A stretch of 64,000 nucleotides of DNA, taken from positions 1-64,000 of the forward strand of contig JAOALD010000003.1 of the NCBI GenBank assembly GCA_025153755.1. Direction: 5' to 3'. Both the position numbers and the translations under genes were made by a program. Position 1 is the first letter of the stretch; every line of letters starts with the position of its first letter. Shown one piece after another: positions 35,431-43,679 of this stretch. Origin of the DNA: SAR92 clade bacterium H921 (GTDB lineage Bacteria > Pseudomonadota > Gammaproteobacteria > Pseudomonadales > Porticoccaceae). Under the pieces are notes generated by a model. The model worked only from the letters and a program-made list of their open reading frames with translations. It did no database searches and was not told the DNA's origin.

Positions 35431-36292
35431 CGTCGGCGAGCGAGCCTGCCAGCAAGCTGTGGCCTATGCTTCAGATTGTGTGCAGGGCAAGGTTCAGGGT
35501 GTCGAGGGCAATGCGCCTATTATCAATCATCCAGATGTCAAGCGCATGCTTATGCAGATGCGTGCTCTTACCGAAGCTGGTCGTGCCATGTCATTCTTTA
35601 CCATTGCTGCTGAAGATCGCAGTCATCGTCATTGCGATGCCGACCAGCGCGCCGCTGATGCCCAATTAGTAGAAGTAATGACGCCGTTAGTTAAAGGCTG
35701 GTGTACCGAAGTGGCGATGGAAAGTACCTCTTTGGGTGTGCAGGTTCATGGTGGTATGGGCTTCATCGAAGAGACTGGGGCTGCCCAGCACATGCGGGAT
35801 GCTCGTATATTGCCTATCTATGAAGGCACTAATGGCATTCAGGCACTTGATTTTGTTGGCCGCAAATGTCTCCGTGACGGCGGTGAAACTATCAGTCTCT
35901 TGCTTGCCGCAATGCAGCAGACGGCGTCTGAGTTGTCTGCCGCCAATGGGGCTATTGGAGAGTTATCAACAGCGCTGACCAACACTGTTGAGCAGTGTCA
36001 GCAGGCGTTGGATTATGTTTTGGCCAATAGCGCGAAGTCGCCCTCATTGGCCTACAACTTTCTTATGCTATTTGGCAATAGTGTGTCTTTCTGGTTGTTA
36101 GTCAAATTGGCGGCGGCTGCTCAAAAACGTATTGATCAGGGTTCTAGTGATCTTTTTTATACGCAGAAGATAAAAACTACGCGCTTCTTTTCAAGTCAAA
36201 TTCTAACTCGCAACCTAGGCTATCTAGCAAGCATTGTTACCCAGACAAATTATTCAGAAGAACTCATTGCGGAAGACTTTCAAACACTGTAG
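35431..36292 (+). pseudogene. Truncated acyl-CoA dehydrogenase, copy B
   Basis: Only the C-terminal ~285 residues remain; an in-frame ATG at 35459 leaves a 277-residue reading frame. The lost part includes the N-terminal helices and the beta domain that bind FAD and substrate, so the product should be inactive. From 35431 to about 36157 it matches 31607-32334 with roughly 17 differences in 725 bp, nine of them in one ~28-bp patch (35654-35681). The last 135 bp diverge by about 30 %, as do the receptors. The frame is still open, either because the conversion is recent or because the fragment is kept for another reason. Confidence 0.82.
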
Positions 36293-36359
36293 ATTCCCCC
36301 GCGTGTTAATTGGGTCGCTATATAGCGGCCCTGAACACGGAGTCTTTAATAATAACAAA

Positions 36360-36373
36360 GCGGTTCGAACCGC
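36360..36373 (+). promoter_or_regulatory. Perfect 14-bp palindrome before receptor B
   Basis: GCGGTTCGAACCGC ends 3 bp before the ATG of receptor B, where a ribosome binding site would normally lie. It has the size and symmetry of a LacI/TetR-type operator. It is absent from the equivalent place before receptor A, so the paralogues are probably controlled differently. If translation begins at the TTG (36416), it lies in the 5' leader. Confidence 0.5.
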
Positions 36374-36376
36374 ATA

Positions 36377-38788
36377 ATGAAAAACTTTCAACCTTTAACC
36401 TTGTGGGGATTCACCTTGAACAAACTATTATCTAGATCAATCTTAGCCGTCGCTATTTCAGCTACGGCCGCTACATCTAATGCGTCTTTACTTGAAGAAA
36501 TTGTGGTCACGGCACAACAGCGTGCCGAATCACTTCAAGACGTACCCGTTTCAGTTGCTGCTGTTACCGCCGCGAAGATATCAGACAGTGGTATTGTCGA
36601 TTTACAGGGCCTTTCTGAGTTAGTGCCTAACTTCTCGATTAACGAGACAGGCATTTCTACTACTGTCACTATTCGTGGTATTAGCTCCGGTATTAACCCA
36701 GGGTTTGAACAATCTGTAGGTATGTACAACGATGGCATCTTTTATGGGCGCGATCAGTTAGCACGGGTACCTATGATCGATATGGAGCGAGTGGAAGTGC
36801 TGCGTGGTCCTCAGGGTATTCTGTTTGGTAAAAACAGTATTGCTGGCGCAGTGAGTCAAATCTCCGCTAAGCCAACGGATGAATTCGAGGGTTCTATTAC
36901 TGCACTCTACGAGCCAGACCATGGCGAGACAGATTTACGTTTGGTGCTATCCGGTCCTTTGACTGACAGCCTCAGCGGAAGATTGGCATTCTTGACTCGT
37001 GACCTTGATGGCTACATGAAAAATAGTGCTTCTGGTCAGGATGAGCAAAATGAGGACGAGCAGGTTATTCGCGGATCACTGCGCTGGAATGTTAACGATA
37101 ATGTTACCGCTAACCTTAAGCACTCTCAGTCGACCTTTGATGTTGTGGGCCGTAACATGGAAGTCTACCAGAGCTTCGGACATCTTGAGGCTCTAAATAG
37201 CGTATACAACGACCCAAATGCCCCATGGGCAATTGACACTGAGCTCAACTATATTTCTGACAACAATGGTCACTTCAGTAACAATGAAGTTAATAATACG
37301 ACACTGACGGTTGACTGGGATCTAGAGGGTTTTACTTTAACTTCTACCACCGGCTTTGTTGATTATGAATTTGACGAAAGCTGCGACTGTGACTTCACCA
37401 GTGCAACAGTCTTCAGTGCGGCGCGTCAGGAAGATTACGAGCAACTGAGTCAGGAATTCCGTTTTACCTCAGATCTGGGCGGAGACTTTGACTATATCGC
37501 AGGCTTGTTTTATCAGGATACTGAGCTGAAATATAACGATCAGATTGTGTTGCCAGACCCCACTGTAATCAATGTTGCCCTTGGTCTTTTGGGTGCAGGA
37601 GCGCTGCAGCCTTTTGCTCCTGGCTCTTCAACCGATCGCAACTTTAATCAGAATGGTGAGGTTATTGCTTTGTTTGCTCAGGGTAGCTGGACCATTTCGG
37701 ATGCTTTGCGACTGACAGTCGGTGGACGTTACACCGAAGAGAAAAAAGATGCAGATCGTGCTCAGCGTCACCGCGCCAATGCAACTTTCGGAGGTCAGTA
37801 TCAGTCATCTGAGACCGTTGATGCAGTCTCCGGTGCCTATAATACTCTTTATGGCATTTTTGCTGTTGAGCCCTATGAGGGTCTTACTGGCGAACTTGAT
37901 GACAGTTCATTCTCTCCAGTTGTGACTCTAGAATGGGACGCGAACGAAGACACAATGGCCTATGCAACTTGGACAAAAGGGCACAAGTCCGGGGGCTTTG
38001 ATGCGCGCTCAAACGGCCATCCAGATCCAGCTGTAAGCAACGCACTTAAGAGTGGCAATGAGATTATTGGCTCTTGGGAGTTTGACAATGAAAAAGCTAC
38101 CAGCATTGAGCTAGGCTCTAAAATGAGCTTAGCTGATGGCGCTGCGGAGTTGAGTGTCGCTTGGTATATGACTGACTACACCGATCTTCAGGTCTCACAG
38201 TTTGATGGTACTCTGGGCTTTAACGTCACCAACGCCGGTGAAGCAAAGGTTCAGGGCCTAGAAGCCGACGGTCGTTGGGCCGTATCTGAGAATGTTACCT
38301 TGACGGGTTCTCTTGCCTACCTCGACTTTAACTATGAGAAGTTTCCTAACTCACAGTGCTACTTCCAGCAGGTGGACACGGATGGCACCGCTGATGGACT
38401 CTGTGATGCCGGTGGTGAGCGCAAAGAGTACACCCCTGAACTGCAGGCTAATATAGGCGCTTCTTGGAATGGCGATATCGCTGAAGGCATGGTTTTGAAT
38501 GCATCATTGGATCTGTCCTACATGGATGATTATCTGTATGCAGCTAACCTTGATCCACGCTCTAAGCAGGACGCATATACAATGGTCAACGCACGTATTG
38601 CTCTGTCTAATTCGCAGGGTGACTGGGAAGTGGCGCTTATTGGTCGCAACCTAAGTGATGAGACTGTCATTAACTTTGGTGGTAACACGCCCTTAGGTGG
38701 AACGCTGACTGGAGGCGCTGGTAATTCCTACTACGCCTTTGTTAATCGCCCGCTGAACGTAGCACTGCAAGCTAAATATAACTTTTAA
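36377..38788 (+). CDS. TonB-dependent receptor, copy B
   Basis: 803 residues, same architecture as copy A: signal peptide, LLEEIVVTAQQR, plug with RGPQGILFGKNSIAG and barrel ending in NVALQAKYNF. Conserved between copies are the plug and barrel-core motifs (WTKGHKSGGFDARSNGHPD; YTDLQVSQFDGTLGFNVTN). Differences concentrate in probable surface loops (around 210-250, 390-400, 450-480 and 660-680), consistent with altered substrate preference after duplication. TTG at 36416, at the position equivalent to the TTG in copy A, is an alternative start. The gene before it is a broken dehydrogenase, so this receptor is no longer paired with an enzyme of its own. Confidence 0.94.
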   Translation: MKNFQPLTLWGFTLNKLLSRSILAVAISATAATSNASLLEEIVVTAQQRAESLQDVPVSVAAVTAAKISDSGIVDLQGLSELVPNFSINETGISTTVTIRGISSGINPGFEQSVGMYNDGIFYGRDQLARVPMIDMERVEVLRGPQGILFGKNSIAGAVSQISAKPTDEFEGSITALYEPDHGETDLRLVLSGPLTDSLSGRLAFLTRDLDGYMKNSASGQDEQNEDEQVIRGSLRWNVNDNVTANLKHSQSTFDVVGRNMEVYQSFGHLEALNSVYNDPNAPWAIDTELNYISDNNGHFSNNEVNNTTLTVDWDLEGFTLTSTTGFVDYEFDESCDCDFTSATVFSAARQEDYEQLSQEFRFTSDLGGDFDYIAGLFYQDTELKYNDQIVLPDPTVINVALGLLGAGALQPFAPGSSTDRNFNQNGEVIALFAQGSWTISDALRLTVGGRYTEEKKDADRAQRHRANATFGGQYQSSETVDAVSGAYNTLYGIFAVEPYEGLTGELDDSSFSPVVTLEWDANEDTMAYATWTKGHKSGGFDARSNGHPDPAVSNALKSGNEIIGSWEFDNEKATSIELGSKMSLADGAAELSVAWYMTDYTDLQVSQFDGTLGFNVTNAGEAKVQGLEADGRWAVSENVTLTGSLAYLDFNYEKFPNSQCYFQQVDTDGTADGLCDAGGERKEYTPELQANIGASWNGDIAEGMVLNASLDLSYMDDYLYAANLDPRSKQDAYTMVNARIALSNSQGDWEVALIGRNLSDETVINFGGNTPLGGTLTGGAGNSYYAFVNRPLNVALQAKYNF

Positions 38789-38809
38789 TGGTAGCAGGTC
38801 TTTAAATTG

Positions 38810-38842
38810 GGGCCACCTTAGGTTTTAAGGTGGCCCTTTTTT
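38810..38842 (+). terminator. Terminator after receptor B
   Basis: GGGCCACCTT and AAGGTGGCCC form a 10-bp stem followed by six T. It overlaps the end of the convergent DUF2970 gene and corresponds to the terminator after receptor A. Confidence 0.9.
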
Positions 38843-39053
38843 AATTATTACTAAGAATCAGGCCGACTATGGTGGCTATGGTCGCAATAAACAAAAAGGT
38901 AAAAACAAAGCCGCCGAGAATAAAGGCAAGTGGGTTGCCTTGATTAAAGTCCTGCTCACGATTTTTGTCCGTCTGTACACCAATAGCTGCGGCCAAAATA
39001 CTTCTTACTAGGGCGCCTATTCCGGGCTTTTTGGGATCTTGTTCTTGAGTCAT
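38841..39053 (-). CDS. DUF2970 small membrane protein
   Basis: 70 residues from the ATG at 39051-39053; the frame is open a little further upstream but that part lies in the metH end. The N-terminal polar part (MTQEQDPKKPG) is followed by the DUF2970 signature SILAAAIGVQTDKNREQDF and one C-terminal membrane helix. Function unknown; common in gammaproteobacteria. It begins 11 bp after the metH stop codon and is likely cotranscribed with metH. A fragment of its 3' end sits at 35338-35430 because of the tandem duplication. Confidence 0.85.
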   Translation of the reverse strand: MTQEQDPKKPGIGALVRSILAAAIGVQTDKNREQDFNQGNPLAFILGGFVFTFLFIATIATIVGLILSNN

Positions 39054-39064
39054 GTTAGATATAC

Positions 39065-42000
39065 CTAGTCGTTGAGAATGGGCGTCAACCAACGCTCCAT
39101 GTCGGGTAGCGAATAACCTTTGCGCTGGGCCAGAGATTCTACTTGGTCGGGGGCAATCTTACCTGTATTAAAATACTTCGCGTCTGGATTACCGAAATAC
39201 CATCCACTTACTGCTGCAGCCGGAGCCATTGCAAAACTCTCGGTTAATTCTAAGCCGATATTTTCAGTTACATTAAGTAGTTTGAACAAAGACGCCTTCT
39301 CGGTGTGATCTGGACAGGCAGGATAGCCAGGCGCAGGGCGAACACCACGATACTTTTCTTTGATCAAAGCTTCATTGTCCAGCGCCTCGTCTTCGGCGTA
39401 ACCCCAGTATTCTGTGCGCACACGATGATGTAGATGCTCTGCGAATGCCTCGGCTAAACGATCGGCTAGAGCTTTAACCATAATAGAATTATAGTCATCG
39501 TGTTTGGCCTCGTACTCGGCTGCTAGCTCATCTGCGCCAATACCTGTGGTAACCGCAAAGGCGCCTATGTAATCAGTTAGTTCGGTTTCTTTGGGAGCGA
39601 TAAAGTCGGCGAGTGAGGCGAGTTCCTCACTGGCTCCAGGTTTTTGAATTTGCTGACGTATCTGGTGCAGTTTTACCGCAGTTGAACCGTCTGGATTGTA
39701 TACCTCGATATCATCATGGTTGACCGTGTTTGCAGGAAATAAGCCAAATACAGCTCGCGCTGTTAAGCGTTTGTTGTCAATAATATCGTTTAGTAGTTTC
39801 TGGGCATCGGCAAATAGGTTAGTCGCCGCTTCGCCTACTACATCGTCATTTAAAATTTTTGGATACTTGCCAACCAGGTCCCAAGTAATAAAAAATGGTG
39901 TCCAATCTATATAGGGTACTAGTGCTTCCAGCGGGTAATCATCGAGTACAGTCACGCCCAGCTTTTTGGGGGTCTCTGGTTTATAGTCCCTCCAGTTAAG
40001 CTGAGGTTTTTGTTTGACCGCATCAGCGTAGGCAAATAGCGTACCCCTCGGAGTTCGATTGGCTGTACGCAACCGGACTGCATCGTAGTCCAGTTGGATT
40101 TCCGCGATAAATTCGTCACGGCTATCTTTGCTGATTAGTTTGCTGGCTACACCCACAGCACGGGAGGCATCGGATACATAAATCGCCTGATTATTTTCAT
40201 AACCGGGGGCAATCTTGACCGCAGTATGGGCCTTAGATGTCGTAGCTCCACCAATCATGAGCGGCACACTAAAACCTTGACGCTGCATCTCTTTACCCAA
40301 TGTGACCATCTCATCTAAAGACGGAGTAATTAGGCCAGATAGACCTATAATATCGACATTGTGAGCCTTGGCAGCATCCAGAATCTTTTGCGCCGGTACC
40401 ATCACACCGAGGTCAATGACCTCGTAGTTATTACATTGGAGAACAACGGCGACGATGTTTTTGCCAATATCGTGCACATCACCTTTTACCGTGGCCATAA
40501 GTATCTTGCCGTTAGCACTGGCGGCGGTATCTTTCTCATCTTCAATATAGGGCTGTAAATAGGCAACAGCTTGCTTCATTACTCGGGCAGATTTCACCAC
40601 TTGAGGCAGAAACATTTTACCGGAACCAAATAGGTCACCGACTATATTCATGCCATCCATCAGCGCGCCTTCGATCACATGCAGCGGACGCTCAGCGCCC
40701 TGGCGAGCTTCTTCAGTATCCTCTTCAATAAACTCAGTTATGCCTTTGACTAGGGCATGTTCAAGACGACGATTCACATTACCTTCGCGCCAAGTTAGAT
40801 CCTCGGTCTTTGCTTGGGTGGAGCCATCGCCACGATATTTGTCGGCAATTGCCAGCAGGTTTTCAGTACCAGCAGGGGTGCGAAATAGCACCACATCTTC
40901 AACCACCTGACGCAGTTCATCGGGCAGGTCGTCATACACAGCTAACTGGCCTGCATTTACAATACCCATGCTCAGACCTTCGCGAATAGCATGGTAGAGA
41001 AATACTGAGTGGATAGCTTCGCGCACTGGGTTGTTACCGCGAAACGAGAAAGATACATTAGAGATACCGCCACTAATCAGAGCATGGGGTAGATTCTTAT
41101 TAATCCAGCCGCTGGCTTCAATAAAATCAAGACCGTAGCGATTGTGCTCTTCAATACCCGTAGCTACTGCAAACACATTGGGGTCAAAGATTATATCTTC
41201 CGCAGGGAAGCCAATTTCATTAACCAGTATGTCATAACTGCGCTGGCAAATTTGCTGGCGGCGCTCAAGATTATCTGCTTGACCGTCTTCATCGAATGCC
41301 ATGACCACAATAGCGGCACCGTGCTTTTTACATAGCTTAGCTTTATCAATAAACTCAGTTTCGCCTTCTTTAAGGCTAATGCTGTTAACGATTGACTTGC
41401 CCTGAATACACTTGAGCCCAGCTTCGATCACTTCCCACTTGGAAGAGTCGACCATTATAGGTACACGAGAGATCTCCGGTTCAGAGGCGATTAGGTTGAG
41501 AAAAGTGACCATGGCTGGCAGCGACTCGAGCATGCCTTCATCCATATTCACATCGATAATTTGTGCGCCATTTATCACCTGTTGGCGGGCAACTGTGAGC
41601 GCGGCATCATAATTCTCTTCTAGAATCAGGCGCTTAAAAACTGCAGAGCCTGTGACATTACAGCGCTCGCCTACATTCACAAATAATGAGTCAGCGGCAA
41701 TGGTAAAGGGCTCTAAACCAGAAAGACGACAGGCAGGTTCAATAACCGGCACCTGCCTGGGATCTATGTTTGCAACAGCATCGGCAATCGCACGAATGTG
41801 CTCCGGTGTCGTACCACAGCAACCCCCTACAATATTGAGAAGGCCGGCACGAGCAAATTCAGCCACTGTCTCGGCCATATTCCTGGGGTCTAGATCATAG
41901 CCACCAAATTCATTGGGTAGGCCGGCATTGGGGTGGGCACTAACTAAGGTGTCAGCCACTGTAGAAATTTCCAGCAGGTGAGGGCGCAACTCTTTCGGCC

Positions 42001-42733
42001 CCAGAGCGCAGTTCAGACCTATACTAACTGGTTTGGCGTGGCGCACTGAGTTCCAAAATGCCTCCGGAGTTTGTCCAGATAATGTCCGGCCACTGGCATC
42101 GGTAATGGTGCCGCTGATCATAATGGGTAGTTCTTGATCAAGCTCTTCAAATACTAGTTGAACGGCAAATAGAGCGGCTTTCGCATTTAATGTATCGAAA
42201 ATAGTTTCGATCATGATCAGATCCACGCCCCCTTCAATAAGCGCGTGGGTCGACTCGACATAGTTTGCTACTAACTCGTCAAAGGTAACATTGCGCGCAC
42301 CGGGATCATTTACATCCGGTGATAGAGATGCCGTGCGGCTGGTAGGGCCTAAAACACCTGCTACAAAACGCGGGCGCTCGGGAGTAGAGAATTCGTCCGC
42401 AGCAGTTCGAGCCAGCTGTGCAGAGACAATATTAATTTCACGCGAAATATCTTCCATCTGATAATCAGCCTGAGATACGCGAGTAGAATTAAAAGTGTTG
42501 GTCTCGACAATATCGGCACCGGCCTCAAGGTAGGCACGGTGTATGTCACAGATAATATCAGGCTGTGTCAGGCTGAGAAGATCATTGTTACCTTTGAGGT
42601 CAGAATGCCAATCGATAAAACGCTCACCGCGAAAATGCTTTTCCTCCAGTGTATGGCGCTGGATCATAGTACCCATGGCGCCATCGAGAACTAAAATTCG
42701 TTGCTGGGTCATCTGGGTGATGTTGTTACTCAT
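39065..42733 (-). CDS. metH: Cobalamin-dependent methionine synthase
   Basis: 1222 residues, full length. Four modules: homocysteine S-methyltransferase (1-320, zinc cysteines in GLNCALG and [11 protein letters not shown]), pterin-binding domain (about 350-620), B12 domain with DVHDIGKN (the lower-axial His) near 750, and the AdoMet reactivation domain ending in [14 protein letters not shown] near 1130. It transfers the methyl of 5-methyl-tetrahydrofolate to homocysteine through methylcobalamin, so the organism needs B12. Divergent from nfuA. No B12 riboswitch was recognised in the 180-bp upstream gap, but a perfect 18-bp palindrome is there. Confidence 0.97.
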   Translation of the reverse strand: MSNNITQMTQQRILVLDGAMGTMIQRHTLEEKHFRGERFIDWHSDLKGNNDLLSLTQPDIICDIHRAYLEAGADIVETNTFNSTRVSQADYQMEDISREINIVSAQLARTAADEFSTPERPRFVAGVLGPTSRTASLSPDVNDPGARNVTFDELVANYVESTHALIEGGVDLIMIETIFDTLNAKAALFAVQLVFEELDQELPIMISGTITDASGRTLSGQTPEAFWNSVRHAKPVSIGLNCALGPKELRPHLLEISTVADTLVSAHPNAGLPNEFGGYDLDPRNMAETVAEFARAGLLNIVGGCCGTTPEHIRAIADAVANIDPRQVPVIEPACRLSGLEPFTIAADSLFVNVGERCNVTGSAVFKRLILEENYDAALTVARQQVINGAQIIDVNMDEGMLESLPAMVTFLNLIASEPEISRVPIMVDSSKWEVIEAGLKCIQGKSIVNSISLKEGETEFIDKAKLCKKHGAAIVVMAFDEDGQADNLERRQQICQRSYDILVNEIGFPAEDIIFDPNVFAVATGIEEHNRYGLDFIEASGWINKNLPHALISGGISNVSFSFRGNNPVREAIHSVFLYHAIREGLSMGIVNAGQLAVYDDLPDELRQVVEDVVLFRTPAGTENLLAIADKYRGDGSTQAKTEDLTWREGNVNRRLEHALVKGITEFIEEDTEEARQGAERPLHVIEGALMDGMNIVGDLFGSGKMFLPQVVKSARVMKQAVAYLQPYIEDEKDTAASANGKILMATVKGDVHDIGKNIVAVVLQCNNYEVIDLGVMVPAQKILDAAKAHNVDIIGLSGLITPSLDEMVTLGKEMQRQGFSVPLMIGGATTSKAHTAVKIAPGYENNQAIYVSDASRAVGVASKLISKDSRDEFIAEIQLDYDAVRLRTANRTPRGTLFAYADAVKQKPQLNWRDYKPETPKKLGVTVLDDYPLEALVPYIDWTPFFITWDLVGKYPKILNDDVVGEAATNLFADAQKLLNDIIDNKRLTARAVFGLFPANTVNHDDIEVYNPDGSTAVKLHQIRQQIQKPGASEELASLADFIAPKETELTDYIGAFAVTTGIGADELAAEYEAKHDDYNSIMVKALADRLAEAFAEHLHHRVRTEYWGYAEDEALDNEALIKEKYRGVRPAPGYPACPDHTEKASLFKLLNVTENIGLELTESFAMAPAAAVSGWYFGNPDAKYFNTGKIAPDQVESLAQRKGYSLPDMERWLTPILND

Positions 42734-42774
42734 AATGCTTGCCTAATTCCTTGAGGGGCTTGCCCTGACTACTT

Positions 42775-42792
42775 CATCAAAATATTTTGATG
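42775..42792. promoter_or_regulatory. Perfect 18-bp palindrome in the metH-nfuA gap
   Basis: CATCAAAATATTTTGATG is fully symmetric and lies 42 bp upstream of the metH ATG and about 125 bp from nfuA. It could be an operator for a dimeric regulator of metH. It is not a MetJ box (AGACGTCT repeats) and no T-run follows in either direction. Confidence 0.45.
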
Positions 42793-42915
42793 GACTAGCA
42801 TGATACCAAAATAAATCTAAAAAGCGACCTTTAATACAAACTAAGCGTTGGCCTGTAGAATTCAATGGCGTAAAATGGTCAAAACTTTTTCAAGACTAAG
42901 CCCCAGGAAATTAAT

Positions 42916-43497
42916 ATGCTCAATGTCACCATTACGGATTCAGCCCAGGTATATCTTGCTGGTCTGTTGGAAAAGCAAAATTGCGAAGGTATTGGCGTGC
43001 GAATGTTTGTCAGTGACCCCGGCACTCCCAAAGCAGAAACCTGTATTGCCTACAGTCGCCCAGGCGAGCATAACGAAGAAGATATGGTTGTTGAGTACGA
43101 TGCGTTCAATGCGTACTTCGAGCAACGCAGTATTCCCTTTTTAGATGAGGCAAAAGTGGACTTTGCTGAGGACAAGTTTGGTGGCCAGCTAACCATTCGT
43201 GCGCCTAACTCGAGACTGCCCAATATCAGCGATGACAGCCCGATTGAAGATAAGGTCAATTACTTGCTGTATAACGAAATTAATCCCGGTCTTGCCTCTC
43301 ATGGTGGCGTGGTGTCTCTGTCTGAGATGTCCGAAGGCTTCGCTATTTTAGAGTTTGGCGGTGGCTGTCAGGGCTGCTCCGCAGTAGATTTGACTCTAAA
43401 GGAGGGTGTTGAAAAAACACTTATGGAAAAGATTCCTGAACTGAAGGGTGTTAAGGATGTGACAGACCATACGGATACTTCTAACGCCTATATGTGA
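42916..43497 (+). CDS. nfuA: Fe/S biogenesis scaffold NfuA
   Basis: 193 residues. N-terminal degenerate A-type domain (about 1-95) lacking the full cysteine set, and C-terminal Nfu domain with the C-x-x-C cluster site in GGGCQGCSAVD. NfuA receives [4Fe-4S] clusters and delivers them to targets such as aconitase, lipoyl synthase and other dehydratases, under oxidative or iron stress. AGGAAATTA precedes the ATG. Its neighbour acnB is a classical client, convergent across a shared terminator. Confidence 0.95.
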   Translation: MLNVTITDSAQVYLAGLLEKQNCEGIGVRMFVSDPGTPKAETCIAYSRPGEHNEEDMVVEYDAFNAYFEQRSIPFLDEAKVDFAEDKFGGQLTIRAPNSRLPNISDDSPIEDKVNYLLYNEINPGLASHGGVVSLSEMSEGFAILEFGGGCQGCSAVDLTLKEGVEKTLMEKIPELKGVKDVTDHTDTSNAYM

Positions 43498-43580
43498 CAG
43501 ACCGTTGCTATTAAAGCGCCCGAGGTGAAGTAACCAGTTTTGATCCATCGATAAATAGATTTTCAATACAGCCTGCCCAT

Positions 43581-43609
43581 AAAAAAACCCCGCTTTTGCG
43601 GGGTTTTTT
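43581..43609. terminator. Bidirectional terminator nfuA / acnB
   Basis: AAAACCCCGC-TTTT-GCGGGGTTTT, a perfect stem with A-run before and T-run after, between convergent nfuA and acnB. Confidence 0.95.
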
Positions 43610-43679
43610 ATGAGCAGATACTGTGCCAGACGCCTGGAGCCAATCCTTGGGCCTGCTGTACCTGAGAATGACTGGGCCC

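Larger units (their letters stand above)
35431..38939 (+). repeat. Tandem duplication, unit B
   Basis: Second copy of the dehydrogenase/receptor/DUF2970-end unit, ending inside the intact DUF2970 gene. Similarity is uneven: near-identical over the first ~725 bp, clearly diverged afterwards. Confidence 0.88.

Noticed and set aside
42734-42915. Possible cobalamin or SAM/SAH riboswitch before metH
   Set aside because: The conserved B12-box or SAM-type core is not present; only a simple palindrome is seen.
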